Of a stretch of DNA of 10,086 nucleotides, positions 1 through 9,400 are shown in pieces. The DNA comes from an uncultured Mediterranea sp. (GTDB lineage Bacteria; Bacteroidota; Bacteroidia; Bacteroidales; Bacteroidaceae), in NCBI GenBank assembly GCA_946007445.1, contig CAMGAL010000051.1:1-10086 (forward strand). Direction: 5' to 3'. The notes beneath the pieces were generated by a model. That model saw only the letters and a list, made by a program, of their open reading frames with translations. It did no database searches and was not told the DNA's origin. The position numbers were made by a program, and so were the translations under genes. The number at the start of each line of letters is the position of its first letter. Within the stretch, counting starts at the first letter, position 1.

Positions 1-1
1 C

Positions 2-280
2 GACGACCGCCTCATTGCCCGCATCTTCCTCTTCGAAGGGCGTATGATTTCCCTCTTCGGAGCCGTCATAGGTCTGGCCGGCGGCTTGTTGCTCTGCTAC
101 TTGCAGCAGCGCTTCGGATTGATTGCCTTGGGCAGCGGCCACGGCGAATTCATCGTCGATGCCTATCCCGTCAGTGTACACGCCACCGATGTGGCGCTGG
201 TCTTCCTCACGGTCGTAGCCATTGGCTTCCTGTCGGTGTGGTACCCGGTGCGCTACTTTACCCGTCGCCTGCTCCGTTAG
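2..280 (+). CDS. ABC transporter permease, FtsX/LolCE type (C-terminal fragment)
   Basis: The reading frame is open from the window edge and the gene starts upstream; about 92 residues are visible. The fragment carries the pattern of the last part of an FtsX-domain permease. A short cytoplasmic stretch (RIFLFEGRMIS) enters a glycine-rich membrane helix (LFGAVIGLAGGLLLCYL). An extracytoplasmic segment containing VDAYPVSV follows, then a final helix (DVALVFLTVVAIGFLSVWYPV) and a basic tail ending RRLLR. This layout matches the lipoprotein-releasing LolC/LolE-like permeases of Bacteroidales, which work with a LolD-type ATPase in the inner membrane. I infer that role from family resemblance; a MacB-like exporter permease is possible, because the diagnostic N-terminal part is outside the window. 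The gene ends convergently with mtnN, leaving an 84-nt gap in which I see no clear terminator. Confidence 0.8.
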   Translation, partial: DDRLIARIFLFEGRMISLFGAVIGLAGGLLLCYLQQRFGLIALGSGHGEFIVDAYPVSVHATDVALVFLTVVAIGFLSVWYPVRYFTRRLLR

Positions 281-364
281 TTGAACATAAGATGTACGCT
301 GAAGCAAACCGTAGAGGCGGACCTGCGTAGTCTGCGTTCCAAGGAAACTGGTGCCGACTGCGCG

Positions 365-1063
365 TCAAAGCGTTGAAAGGAACGCCCAGGTGGCATGGAA
401 GGAGCGCTCGGCCATGGTACCCCAGAAGTCGAGGTACTGCTGGGAGTGGTTCTCCTCGGCACCCGGGGTGTCGCTGATGATGCGGAGGCTCAGGAAGGGA
501 GTCTGGTAGAGATAGCAGGCTTGGGCAATGGCCGCCGACTCCATATCGATGGCCATGCCGTCGGGGAAGTGCTGCTTGATGGCGGTCAGCTGCTGGCGGT
601 CGGTCACAAACTGGTCGCCCGTGCAGATGAGGCCCTCGTGGATGCGGCTCTCCAGGCCGGCCGTGCCGTTGAGCGAGAGGGCACGCTCCAGCAGTGGGCG
701 ACTGGCCTCGTAGTAGAGTGGCAGGCCCTGTACCTGTCCGTAGGCATTGCCGTCGCCGCACCACACGTCGTGGTACACCAGGCGGTTGCTCACCACCACA
801 TCGGTCACCTTCAGGCAGGCATCCATGCCGCCGGCCACACCGGTGCTGATGATGCAGTCGGGCCGGTAACGGCGCAGCAGCTCGGCGGTGCCGATGGCGG
901 CGTTTGCCTTGCCAATGCCGCTCGGGGTCAATATCACTTCGTTGCCGTTGAGCCGGCCCTCCACATAGTGGAAGGGCCCGTCGGCACACTCCTTCCCGTC
1001 CTGCAGGCGCGAGGCCAGCTGGCGGTGCTCTTTCTGCATGGCGCTGATAATTCCTATCTTCAT
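365..1063 (-). CDS. mtnN: 5'-methylthioadenosine/S-adenosylhomocysteine nucleosidase
   Basis: This cytosolic enzyme hydrolyses methylthioadenosine and S-adenosylhomocysteine to adenine plus methylthioribose or S-ribosylhomocysteine. It serves methionine salvage, removes methylation by-products and supplies the AI-2 precursor. The 232-residue length equals that of the E. coli enzyme. Expected catalytic residues are in place: Glu12 in the opening MKIGIISAMQKE, Glu175 in AIDMESAA, and Asp198 in RIISDTP. The nucleoside phosphorylase fold signature IISTGVAGG is at residues 71-79. The ATG at 1063 was chosen because it gives the family N-terminus exactly and lies about 17 nt after the start site predicted from the box at 1088-1095. 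The gene is divergent from the yfhO-like gene and convergent with the ABC permease, so it is probably monocistronic. The complementary strand is also open here, but only through codon bias. Confidence 0.96.
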   Translation of the reverse strand: MKIGIISAMQKEHRQLASRLQDGKECADGPFHYVEGRLNGNEVILTPSGIGKANAAIGTAELLRRYRPDCIISTGVAGGMDACLKVTDVVVSNRLVYHDVWCGDGNAYGQVQGLPLYYEASRPLLERALSLNGTAGLESRIHEGLICTGDQFVTDRQQLTAIKQHFPDGMAIDMESAAIAQACYLYQTPFLSLRIISDTPGAEENHSQQYLDFWGTMAERSFHATWAFLSTL

Positions 1064-1087
1064 CTCTGCTTTCTAAATATTCTGCGG

Positions 1088-1095
1088 CAAAAGTA
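1088..1095 (-). promoter_or_regulatory. Bacteroides-type -7 box of mtnN (TACTTTTG)
   Basis: Read on the minus strand this is TACTTTTG, a perfect match to the Bacteroidetes primary sigma factor -7 consensus TAnnTTTG. The -33 region, 20 nt further upstream, reads TTAG (three of four against TTTG). The predicted start site is near 1081, giving a short leader to the ATG at 1063. Confidence 0.6.
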
Positions 1096-1116
1096 CAACA
1101 ATTCTCGCTTTTTCCC

Positions 1117-1124
1117 TAATTTTG
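1117..1124 (+). promoter_or_regulatory. Bacteroides-type -7 box of the yfhO-like gene (TAATTTTG)
   Basis: TAATTTTG fits the TAnnTTTG -7 consensus. No TTTG is visible at the -33 distance, so the promoter is either weak or activator-dependent. Transcription would begin near 1131. That leaves too little leader for the ATG at 1133 and favours the ATG at 1148. The box lies about 20 bp from the oppositely oriented box of mtnN, so the two promoters share DNA. Confidence 0.5.
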
Positions 1125-1147
1125 CCACCCAAATGATATTGCCAACC

Positions 1148-3664
1148 ATGACACTCAAGAAAACCCTTCCGGACCTGGCGGCCATCGTCGTCTTCGTCCT
1201 CCTCTCTTTCGTCTATTTCTATCCGGCCGATATGGAAGGCCGCATCCTCTTCCAGCACGACTCGGCTGCCGGCGTGGGAGCCGGACAGGAGGCTGCCACC
1301 TACTATGAGGCCACGGGCGAGCGTACCCGGTGGACCAACTCCATCTTCGGCGGTATGCCCACTTACCAGATGTCGCCCTCCTACGACTCCACCCGTCCGC
1401 TCTCGTGGATCCAGCAGGCCTATCGCCTCTGGCTGCCCGACTATGTCTATCTGGCCTTCATCCTCATGCTGGGCTTCTACATCCTGCTGCGTGCCTTCGG
1501 CCTGCCGGCCTGGTATGCTGCCACGGGAGGCCTGCTGTGGGCCTTCTCCTCCTACTTCTTTATCCTCATCTCGGCCGGACACATCTGGAAGTTCATCACA
1601 CTGGCCTACATACCTCCTACGCTGGCCGGCATCGTGCTGGCCTACCGGGGCCGCTTGCTGTGGGGTGGGGTACTCACGGCCCTTTTCGTGGCCCTGCAGA
1701 TTGTCTCCAACCACGTGCAGATGTCCTACTACTTCCTCTTTGTCATCCTCTTCTTCGTGGGTGCCTACCTGGAGGAGGCCATCCGCCGGCACACCTTGCC
1801 GCAGTTCCTGCGTGCCACGGCCGTCTTGGCGGTGGCCGGACTGCTGGGCGTGGCCATCAATCTGAGCAATCTCTACCACACCTATACCTATAGCAAGCAG
1901 ACCATGCGCGGCCCCAGCGAACTGGTGCAGCAGGGCGAGGCTGCCCGCCAGAGCAGCAGCGGGCTGGACCGCGACTACATCACCCAGTGGAGCTATGGGG
2001 TGGGAGAGACCTGGACCCTGCTGGTGCCCAACTTCAAGGGCGGTGCCTCCGTACCCTTGAGCCAGAGCGAGACGGCCATGTCCAAGGCCAACCCCCTGTA
2101 TAGTGGGCTCTACAACCAGCTGACTCAATACTTCGGCGACCAGCCCATGACCGCCGGCCCCGTCTATGTGGGTGCCTTCGTGCTCTTCCTCTTCCTGATG
2201 GGTTGCTTCGTCGTGAAGGGCCCCCTGAAGTGGGCCTTGATAGGGGCTACGCTCCTCTCCATCGTGCTGTCGTGGGGCAAGAACTTCATGTGGCTCACCG
2301 ACCTCTTCATCGACTACGTGCCGATGTACAACAAGTTCCGCGCCGTCTCCTCCATCCTGGTCATTGCCGAGTTCACCATCCCGCTGCTGGCCATCCTGGC
2401 CCTGAAGCGCCTGCTCGATGAGCCCCAGCTCTGGAAGCGGGAACTCCGTCGGGCGCTGCCGGTCAGCCTCCTGCTTACGGCCGGCGTGGCCCTGCTCCTC
2501 TCCGTCTGGCCCGATGCACTCGGCTCCGGCTTTGTGCCGGCCCAGGAGGCCCGGATGCTGCAGCAGGCGGTGGACCATCAGATGATTCCTGCCGAAGAGC
2601 TGAGCGGCATCTTGAAGAACCTGGGCGAGGTGCGTGCCGCGCTGGTCAGCAGCGATGCCCTGCGCAGCCTCGTGGTGATAGCCATCGGCTGTGCCTTGCT
2701 CCTGCTCTATGTGGGGGGCAAGTTGCGCCGCGAGCTGACGCTGGCCGGTGTGGCCCTGCTCTGCCTCATCGACCTCTGGGGCGTGGACAAGCGCTACCTC
2801 AACGACAGCCAGTTCGTCACCTCCTCCGTGCGCAGCGAGACGTTCCGCAAGAGTCCGGCCGACGAGGTCATCCTGCAGGACACCACGCCCGACTACCGCG
2901 TGCTCAACCTCGCCTCCAATACCTTCAACGAGAACAATACCGCCTACTGGCACAAGAGCGTAGGTGGCTATCATGCCGCCAAGCTGCGCCGCTACCAGGA
3001 GCTCATCGAGCGCCACATCTCTCCTGAGATGCAGACCCTCTATGCCGAGGTGGCCCGTGCCGGTGGCGACATGGAGCAGGTGGACGGCACCCGCTTTCCC
3101 GTGGTCAACATGCTCAACACCCGCTACTTCATCTTCCCGGCCGGTCGGGAGGGCAATACTACCCTGCCTCTGCGCAATCCCTACGCCTGCGGCCATGCCT
3201 GGTTTGTCCCCGAGGTGCAGTACGTGGCGAATGCCAACGAGGAGATCGATGCCCTGCGTGGCTTCCATCCCTTGCAGACAGCCGTGGTGGACAGCCGCTT
3301 CCGCTCCGCCCTCGGCGACTTTGCCGGCGACTCGCTGGCCACCGCTGCCTCCATTACCCTGCAGAGCTATCAGCCCAATCACCTGGTTTATACCAGCGAC
3401 AATCCGCACGATGGCGTAGCCGTCTTCTCCGAGATCTACTATCCCGATGGCTGGCAGGTCACCATCGATGGTACTCCGGCCTCCCTGGCCCGTGCCAACT
3501 ATGTGCTTCGTGCCCTGCGCATCCCTGCAGGCCGCCACACCATCGAGATGCGTTTCGACCCTCAGACTCTGCACACCACTGAGACCATTGCCTATGCCGC
3601 CCTGGCGCTGCTGCTTCTGGCAGCCGTGGCAGCGTGCTGTCGGCTTCTGAAGTTTAGGAGGTGA
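1148..3664 (+). CDS. YfhO-family polytopic membrane protein
   Basis: This 838-residue inner-membrane protein has the layout of the YfhO family, whose predicted fold is GT-C glycosyltransferase-like. Some Firmicutes members decorate lipoteichoic acid with sugars; the Bacteroidales role is not known to me. A first helix at about residues 9-26 leads to an outer loop with ADMEGRILFQHDS, where Asp38 is the likely GT-C acidic residue, and then TNSIFGGMPTYQ. About ten more hydrophobic helices follow, for example LAFILMLGFYILLRAFG and FLFVILFFVGAYL. A large soluble region follows, ending in the family's typical tail (FSEIYYPDGWQVTIDG, then RIPAGRHTIEMRFDP) and a last helix before a basic end. The ATG at 1148 is preferred to 1133 because of the promoter position. 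The frame stays open upstream to 395, but that part is the antisense of mtnN. The whole gene essentially lacks TTA, CTA and TCA codons. Confidence 0.88.
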   Translation: MTLKKTLPDLAAIVVFVLLSFVYFYPADMEGRILFQHDSAAGVGAGQEAATYYEATGERTRWTNSIFGGMPTYQMSPSYDSTRPLSWIQQAYRLWLPDYVYLAFILMLGFYILLRAFGLPAWYAATGGLLWAFSSYFFILISAGHIWKFITLAYIPPTLAGIVLAYRGRLLWGGVLTALFVALQIVSNHVQMSYYFLFVILFFVGAYLEEAIRRHTLPQFLRATAVLAVAGLLGVAINLSNLYHTYTYSKQTMRGPSELVQQGEAARQSSSGLDRDYITQWSYGVGETWTLLVPNFKGGASVPLSQSETAMSKANPLYSGLYNQLTQYFGDQPMTAGPVYVGAFVLFLFLMGCFVVKGPLKWALIGATLLSIVLSWGKNFMWLTDLFIDYVPMYNKFRAVSSILVIAEFTIPLLAILALKRLLDEPQLWKRELRRALPVSLLLTAGVALLLSVWPDALGSGFVPAQEARMLQQAVDHQMIPAEELSGILKNLGEVRAALVSSDALRSLVVIAIGCALLLLYVGGKLRRELTLAGVALLCLIDLWGVDKRYLNDSQFVTSSVRSETFRKSPADEVILQDTTPDYRVLNLASNTFNENNTAYWHKSVGGYHAAKLRRYQELIERHISPEMQTLYAEVARAGGDMEQVDGTRFPVVNMLNTRYFIFPAGREGNTTLPLRNPYACGHAWFVPEVQYVANANEEIDALRGFHPLQTAVVDSRFRSALGDFAGDSLATAASITLQSYQPNHLVYTSDNPHDGVAVFSEIYYPDGWQVTIDGTPASLARANYVLRALRIPAGRHTIEMRFDPQTLHTTETIAYAALALLLLAAVAACCRLLKFRR

Positions 3665-3783
3665 AGGGAGAATTTTTTGGGGAGATAAAGGCCAATAGTT
3701 CCAGTTACGAAGCTGTTCAACTCTCCTCCTCCGATTTCGCTACCAATGACGAGTTGGTACATTCAGATTGTTAGAGCTATCTA

Positions 3784-3800
3784 ACTCCAAATGTCGGATG
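3784..3800. repeat. 17-bp inverted repeat, left arm
   Basis: ACTCCAAATGTCGGATG is the exact reverse complement of 9913-9929. It starts at the edge of the small hairpin at 3770-3785. The two arms enclose the lipoprotein, susD, susC and peptide genes (about 6.1 kb). Confidence 0.7.
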
Positions 3801-3883
3801 CCCCGCAATTCTAAACATCCTCACCCACAGAAACTCTTGAATTGGCCTCTTTCATACAGTTCGCATGGCGTCATAGATAAGGA

Positions 3884-3925
3884 AATCGCCGCATCCATCT
3901 CCCGGAGGAGATGAGTGCGGCGATT
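3884..3925 (-). terminator. Strong hairpin terminator of the sus-like operon
   Basis: A ten-bp perfect outer stem (AATCGCCGCA with TGCGGCGATT) is separated by a two-base imperfect step from a seven-bp inner stem (CATCTCC with GGAGATG) and a four-base CGGA loop. It lies 24 nt past the lipoprotein stop on the minus strand. The trailing tract there is only moderately U-rich (TCCTTATCT), so the hairpin may also work by stabilising the 3' end of the message. It could act on yfhO transcripts arriving from the other side. Confidence 0.7.
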
Positions 3926-3948
3926 GTTGGCTATTAGGAGAGCTCTAC

Positions 3949-4836
3949 TTACCAGGGATAGTCCTTATTCCAGATGAAGGCTACCGTCTCGTACCAGCCG
4001 GGAGAAACAGAACCTGAGAACTCGTCACAACCGATGAGGCAGTTGATGACATAGAAGTTGCCGGAGTTGCTGAATTTATTTCCATACTTCGTTGAGTAGA
4101 TGAAATAGTAATTTCCGTCCGTTGGATCTGACTCACCGATTGACTGCACATTGGCGGGGAAGCCCATTAACGTGCCGTCAGACGGATTCACCACAAACTG
4201 CAGGTGATGTCCCAACACCAGTTTGGTTTCGGCACCGGCGGCCTTCTGCGAATAGTAGTAGGGGCTCATCAGACGATAGAGACCGTTAGAGCCTTCGGCA
4301 TGCTGGATGGCGACAGTCACACCGTCACCAATCAAACCACTGTCGCCAATGGTGCCTGACCAACCGCAATAGAATTGAGCCGAACCGGCAGCTACCCAGG
4401 TATAATTCTTCTTAATGGTGACCATAGTAGTGTGGATGCCAGCTTCAGAAAGCACATCTCCGGCTATGGAGAGCTTCACTGTGTAGCTCTTACCTACGGT
4501 CAAGTCACCTAAGGTGATTACATAATCGGCCGTTGACGAACCATCGGCAAAAGATACCTCGGTGCCGCCCGACAATACAGCACTGTCGCTGAACTCAGTC
4601 AATACAGGCAATGTAGTGGCGCCTGTAGAACTGCTGCGGGTAATGGTTACTCTCACTTCGTTGACAGCCTCGGTAGCCGCGAAGGAGACATCCGTGCTGC
4701 TCTTGTCAAAACTATATTTCACGCCATCGGGAGCAGGAGCTGCATCCCAATAACCATCTTCGCTACATCCGGCAAAGAGTGCTGCAACGGCAACCCATGC
4801 CATGCAGACAAATGATTTATATAACTTCATATTCAT
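3949..4836 (-). CDS. SusE/F-position outer-membrane surface lipoprotein
   Basis: The product has 295 residues. A lipoprotein signal peptide is clear: a basic start (MNMKLYK), a hydrophobic core, and a lipobox FAGC with Cys24. SED follows it, the acidic type of export signal that sends Bacteroidetes lipoproteins to the cell surface. Residues about 38-130 read as a beta-sandwich with VRVTITRSSSTGATTLP, VSFADGSSTADYVITLGDL and GKSYTVKLSI. This resembles the Calx-beta-like repeats common in Bacteroidales lipoproteins. The C-terminal half (about 145-295) is rich in Tyr, Gly and Asn and is not recognised; it ends in FIWNKDYPW. Position 39 nt after susD suggests a glycan- or ligand-binding accessory like SusE/SusF, but no sequence kinship to those is claimed. 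The second ATG (4830) is an equally good start. The terminator at 3884-3925 closes the operon. Confidence 0.75.
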   Translation of the reverse strand: MNMKLYKSFVCMAWVAVAALFAGCSEDGYWDAAPAPDGVKYSFDKSSTDVSFAATEAVNEVRVTITRSSSTGATTLPVLTEFSDSAVLSGGTEVSFADGSSTADYVITLGDLTVGKSYTVKLSIAGDVLSEAGIHTTMVTIKKNYTWVAAGSAQFYCGWSGTIGDSGLIGDGVTVAIQHAEGSNGLYRLMSPYYYSQKAAGAETKLVLGHHLQFVVNPSDGTLMGFPANVQSIGESDPTDGNYYFIYSTKYGNKFSNSGNFYVINCLIGCDEFSGSVSPGWYETVAFIWNKDYPW

Positions 4837-4875
4837 ATTTTCTTATTGAGATATTAAAATTCTATCTTCTCTGGT

Positions 4876-6468
4876 TTAATTATCGGCTACCGGAGTAGGT
4901 ATACTGCAAACAGGATTGTTGTCTTCGGCTGAAATCAGCGGATTGGCCTGTTCCTCGCTCTGCGGAATACGATAGATCAGCGTGCCATCGCCTGCAGGAA
5001 TGTTGAACACATAGGCTGCGGGGAAACCGGCTCCACGACGGTCGATGCCCTTGTTCAGACGCATCAAGTCGAAGTAAGAGAGACCTTCGCCCCAAAGCTC
5101 GACACGGCGCTGCATCCACACCTCTTCCTGAACGGCGGCAGCCGATGAAGCATTGCATACATAGCTGGGGTCACGATAGGTGTTCACAAAGTTCTGCAGC
5201 GTGGCAGCACCGGTGGCCGGATTGCCACCCATGGCCTGGGCTTCGGCCAGGATGAGGTACATCTCTTCCACACGCATCAGAGGAATGTCGCTGGAATTGG
5301 TGCTCTGACCCATGACGCCCTTGTAAGGACCATACTTCATCTGCGTATAGGCGGGACAGCCATAGGCAGCGGCTTGTGCCATCTGAGTCTGATTCAAGTT
5401 GGGGGATTGCTTGTTGGCATCCAGCCACCATCCCTTGCGTACGTCCGTTTCCGGAATCAGGTCGAACAGCTTCTTGCTGATGAGTCTCCAGGCACCTACT
5501 GAAGCGTAGCCATAGTTCAACGAGCCCATGTGTGAGGGGAAGTTGACAATACCCGAGGTCACCACACGGTCTGTTTCAGCGATAATGATAGCCCACATCC
5601 AGGAGTGGTCGCTGCTCTCGGTGAAGGCAGGCTGTGAAACCTCCTCTATGCTGTAAGGACGACCGCTGCCATCAATGGCCTTCTGGGCATCGGCAGCTGC
5701 CTCGTTCCAATTCTGCATGGTCAGGTTGACGCGGGCACGAATGCCGTATGCCACCTCCTTGCTGATGTAGCGCTTGTCGTCACGCTGGATGGTGGAAGAC
5801 TCCAGCAGGGCGATGGCCTTGTCCAGGTCGCTCTTGACCAAGTCGTACACCTCCTGTACGGTGGAACGGGCGCAACCGTTGGTGGCTGCCTCGTCTGCAT
5901 TGGCCTCGGTGATGATAGGCACACAAGGCTTGCTCTCGTTGCCCTTGTAGGTCTGCTGGTACATCTGTGCCAACACGAAGTAGTCGAAGGCGCGGACAGC
6001 CAATGCCTGTGCCAGATAGAACTTCAGCTGGTCGTTTTCCGTGTTCGGATCCACCACCTTGCTCACAGAGTTGGCGGTATAGATCTGATTGTACAGCGTA
6101 ATCCAGAGGATTCTGGTAGGACGATACGTATAGTTCAGGTCTTCAAACGTCATGGAACGTGTGAACCAGTTGTAACCGTTATCCAGACCCGGCATGTCGA
6201 TGCCGCGTGCATCCAGGTTCAGCATCACGGAGCCATAGCCGAAATCATCGTGTCCGAAGGAGGACGGAATGGCGTTGGCGTATTGATTGAACATGGCGGT
6301 AATTGCCGTCACACTGGCCATCATCTTACCCGGGTCGGCAGCTACCGTCTCCTCCTTTTGGTCGCTGGTAATGGTGCTTCCCAACGGCTCGGTATCCATA
6401 TCGTTGCAACTTGCCAATGTCAGTCCGACAAAGGCAGAGGCCAATAAGTTGAATCGTATATTTTTCAT
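4876..6468 (-). CDS. RagB/SusD-family nutrient-binding outer-membrane lipoprotein
   Basis: The protein has 530 residues, a usual length for SusD homologues. It is the surface lid of a SusCD transporter, binding substrate over the TonB-dependent barrel. The signal peptide ends in the lipobox LASC (Cys21), followed by acidic NDMDTE. The SusD N-terminal region follows, with WITLYNQIYTANSV and the helical LAQALAVRAFDYFVLAQMYQ. STVQEVYDLVKSDLDKAIALL then starts the TPR-like part, and EVAYGIRARVNLTMQNWNEAAADAQKAI continues it. The C-terminal RagB/SusD domain is marked by IPLMRVEEMYLILAEAQA and by VWMQRRVELWGEGLSYFDLMRL. The gene lies 24 nt after susC and 39 nt before the lipoprotein gene, so the three form one operon. 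No frame damage is seen, in contrast to the truncated susC. The substrate cannot be read from the sequence. Confidence 0.95.
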   Translation of the reverse strand: MKNIRFNLLASAFVGLTLASCNDMDTEPLGSTITSDQKEETVAADPGKMMASVTAITAMFNQYANAIPSSFGHDDFGYGSVMLNLDARGIDMPGLDNGYNWFTRSMTFEDLNYTYRPTRILWITLYNQIYTANSVSKVVDPNTENDQLKFYLAQALAVRAFDYFVLAQMYQQTYKGNESKPCVPIITEANADEAATNGCARSTVQEVYDLVKSDLDKAIALLESSTIQRDDKRYISKEVAYGIRARVNLTMQNWNEAAADAQKAIDGSGRPYSIEEVSQPAFTESSDHSWMWAIIIAETDRVVTSGIVNFPSHMGSLNYGYASVGAWRLISKKLFDLIPETDVRKGWWLDANKQSPNLNQTQMAQAAAYGCPAYTQMKYGPYKGVMGQSTNSSDIPLMRVEEMYLILAEAQAMGGNPATGAATLQNFVNTYRDPSYVCNASSAAAVQEEVWMQRRVELWGEGLSYFDLMRLNKGIDRRGAGFPAAYVFNIPAGDGTLIYRIPQSEEQANPLISAEDNNPVCSIPTPVADN

Positions 6469-6492
6469 TGTTACTCAGCTATTAATTGTAGT

Positions 6493-9400
6493 TTAGAACG
6501 TTAATTTCACACCACCGGAAATCGTGCGCAGGGCACCGTAGGTAGAGGTCGTGGACGATAAATAGCCCTGACGGGGGTCTAATCCCTTGCGAGCGGCAAA
6601 GAGGGCGAGGTTGTCGGCTGCACCATAGATGCGCAGGCCTTCGATGCCAATCTTGCGGGTCAGGCTCTTCGGAATGGTATAACCCAGTGTGATGTTGTTG
6701 ATAGAAAGATAGTTGGACGAAATCAGCCAACGGTCGGACGTGCTGTTGGTATATTTATCCGTAGCGCTCAGACGAGGCACATCGGTCTGTGTGTTGGTGG
6801 GCGACCATGCCTTGGCAATATCCTTGTGCCAGTTCTGACCGGCGTCACTGGAGCCACCACCGTGCATCAAATCCTGATACGTGTAGTCCCAAATCTTACC
6901 ACCCAGCTGGTAGGCCATCTGGATAGAGAGGTCGAATCCGGCATACTCAACAGTCGTGCCAAAACCACCATATACATTAGGCAGCAGGTCGCCGGTCACT
7001 TCACGACCGGTGGAGTAAGCCACCTGCCAGTCGTCTGTCAGATAGCTTTCGGGCTTGAAGGCAGCCTTCTCAGCCTCAGTGGCATTGGCAGAGGGAGTGG
7101 TCTTGGCCCAATAGAGAGCTTTACCGGTAGCGGCATCCACACCTGCATACTTCACCAGGTAGAGCTGGTACATGGAGTCGCCCTCGCGGTAGATGGTGCT
7201 TCCGCTGATCAGCTCACCCTTCAAGTCGGGGTGCAGCTCGTTAATCTTGTTCTTCAGGAAGGTGGCGTTGCCGAACAGTGTCCAGCGCAGGTCTTTGCGG
7301 TGGATGAGGTTGTAGTTCAGTTCAATTTCCACACCCGAGTTGGTCATCGAACCGATGTTCATCGGGATGGCACTGTAACCGTTGGAGTTGGCTACCGGCT
7401 TGTTGTACAACATGTCGCTGGTCTTGCGGCTGAAGTACTCTACGGTACCTTCCAGCGCGCCTTTGAAGAGAGCAAAGTCCACACCCACGTTGAAGGCGTT
7501 GCTCTTCTCCCATGTCAGTTCAGGATTACCCTTGTAGGCCAGTGTACCATCTGAGAAGGCACCGTCGGCACCGGTCACGGTGTACTGGTCCAGGTAGGCA
7601 TAGTTGTTGCCGATGTTGTCGTTACCCTGCTGACCGAAAGAGGCCTTCAGCTTCAGCATGTCAACCCATTCCACATCTTCCATGAAGCTCTCCTTGCTGA
7701 TCATCCAAGCGGCACTGGCCGACCAGAAGTTACCCCAACGATGGTCGGGATGGAAACGAGAAGAGGCATCGCGACGATAAGAGATGCTACCGAAGTACTT
7801 CTCATCGAAGTCGTAGTTCAAGCGGCTGATGATGCCTCGGGTAGAGTATTCCGTACGGGCAGCGCCACCACGCTTGTTGTCGATGGAGTTGTTGATGGTG
7901 AAGTCGTTGTCCTTATACAGGTTCTGACCGCTGGCGTAGCTGTACTCATAGCGGTAGTCATAGCTTTCGTAACCCAGCAACAGGTCGAAGTTGTGGTTGC
8001 CCAGGCTCTTGCGATACGTGGCCAGGTACTGCTGGTTGAAGTGGGACTTGCGCTCGTGCTGCTGATAAGCCGAACCACCATAGCTGGCGCTCTGTCCGTA
8101 GAACTTGTTACCCATGTTGTTGTAGCGGGTGTTGTCGATGTAGGTGCCCAGCGAAGCTGTCAGCTTCAGGCCTTCCAGCGGAGTTACCTCTACGAACCAC
8201 TTGCCGTTGAAGATATCCATCAGATACTCTTCGATGTTGTAGATGAGGTCGCTCTTGGGGTTAGACATAGACATCCAGTTACGTGTGCAGTTGGTGCTGG
8301 CACCGTCACCATAGTCATATACAGGCTTGCCCGAAGTCTTGTCGTACATCATCGAGCCGTCGGCGTTGCGCACATACATCGGATAGACCGGTGCAATCAT
8401 GTTGGCCAACAAGAAGGAGTTGCCCGACGAATTGGTGGCCGTTTGGTCACCGGGATACTTGCTCTTCGAATTGGTGTAGCTCAGGGTCGTACCCACCTTC
8501 AGCCACTTCTTGGCCTGGTACTCCACGTTGGTACGCGTAGAGATACGGTTGAAGCCTGAGTTCTCAATCACACCGTTGTCCTCCAGGTAACCGGCTGAGA
8601 AGTAGTAGTTGATCTTGTCCGTACCACCCGTCACACTCATGTTGTACTCTTGGCGCATCTGACTCTTGATGGTACCTTCTGTCCAGTCATCGGGTGTATA
8701 ATAATAGGTGCCATCCGAGTATCCGAGCTTGGCATTCGGATTGATCTTGCCATCCAGGCCAATCAAACCTTCGCCATTGGGCAAGGTGTAAATCTGATAA
8801 CCGATAGCCGAGAAGATTTTGGAATTGGCATAGGCGTGAGCAGACTCAGCGGTATTTGTCATACCATAGTAGGCGGCATTGTAATTGGCGCGATACAAGG
8901 TTTCCATATACTGGTCCGTGCTCTCTATCACGTCATATTTGCCTACCTGACGGGAGTTCGTACCCCAGCGGGCATCAAACGACACGCGGGCATCGCCGGT
9001 CTTACCCTTCTTGGTGGTCACCAAGATGACACCGTTGGCACCACGGGCACCATACAAGGCAGCTGCGGCAGCATCCTTCAGCACGGTCATCGTCTCGATG
9101 TCCTGCGTATTGATGGACGAGATGTCACCGCTCTCTAGCGGCATGCCATCCACCACATAGAGCGGTGTGTTGCTGGCCGATATAGAACCGATACCACGAA
9201 TACGGACCGTAGAGCCCGTACCAGGCTGGCCGTTAGAGCTTAAGGTCTGCACACCGGCCATGGCTCCAGAGAGGGCATTCGTCAGATCGGATACTTGGCG
9301 CTTTTCCAACTTATCAGATTTCACTACGGATGCCGAACCGGTGAAAGCCGAGCGCTTGGCCGTACCATAAGCCACCACCATCACCTCGTCAAGCATCTCA

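Larger units (their letters stand above)
3665..3948. other. Convergent intergenic region between yfhO-like and lipoprotein genes
   Basis: No credible gene is seen here. The region holds two small perfect hairpins: TACCAA/TTGGTA at 3741-3759 and GTTAGA/TCTAAC at 3770-3785. It also contains one arm of the 17-bp inverted repeat at 3784-3800. The sequence TCAACTCTCCTCCTCCG at 3717-3733 is copied with one mismatch at 9946-9962. The strong terminator hairpin at 3884-3925 is listed separately. The stretch is less GC-rich than its neighbours, and no U-rich terminator is obvious directly after the yfhO-like stop. Confidence 0.6.

Noticed and set aside
395..1147. 251-codon upstream extension of the yfhO-like frame across mtnN
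   Set aside because: It is the codon-aligned antisense of mtnN and stays open for the same reason. It has no membrane segments or homology, and the promoter at 1117-1124 lies after it.
1073..3574. 833-codon open frame on the minus strand across the yfhO-like gene
   Set aside because: It is in exact codon register with yfhO, so it stays open wherever yfhO avoids TTA, CTA and TCA codons, as GC-rich coding does here. The translation has low-complexity Gly/His/Glu/Gln composition, with no domain.
3741..3785. Small hairpins TACCAA/TTGGTA and GTTAGA/TCTAAC as a yfhO terminator
   Set aside because: The stems are only six bp and AT-rich with no U tract, which is too weak to call a terminator.
6826..8559. 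Plus-strand open frames of 242 and 272 codons within susC
   Set aside because: The 6826-7554 and 7741-8559 frames are codon-register antisense shadows of the receptor, with Val/Gly-rich composition and no ribosome site.
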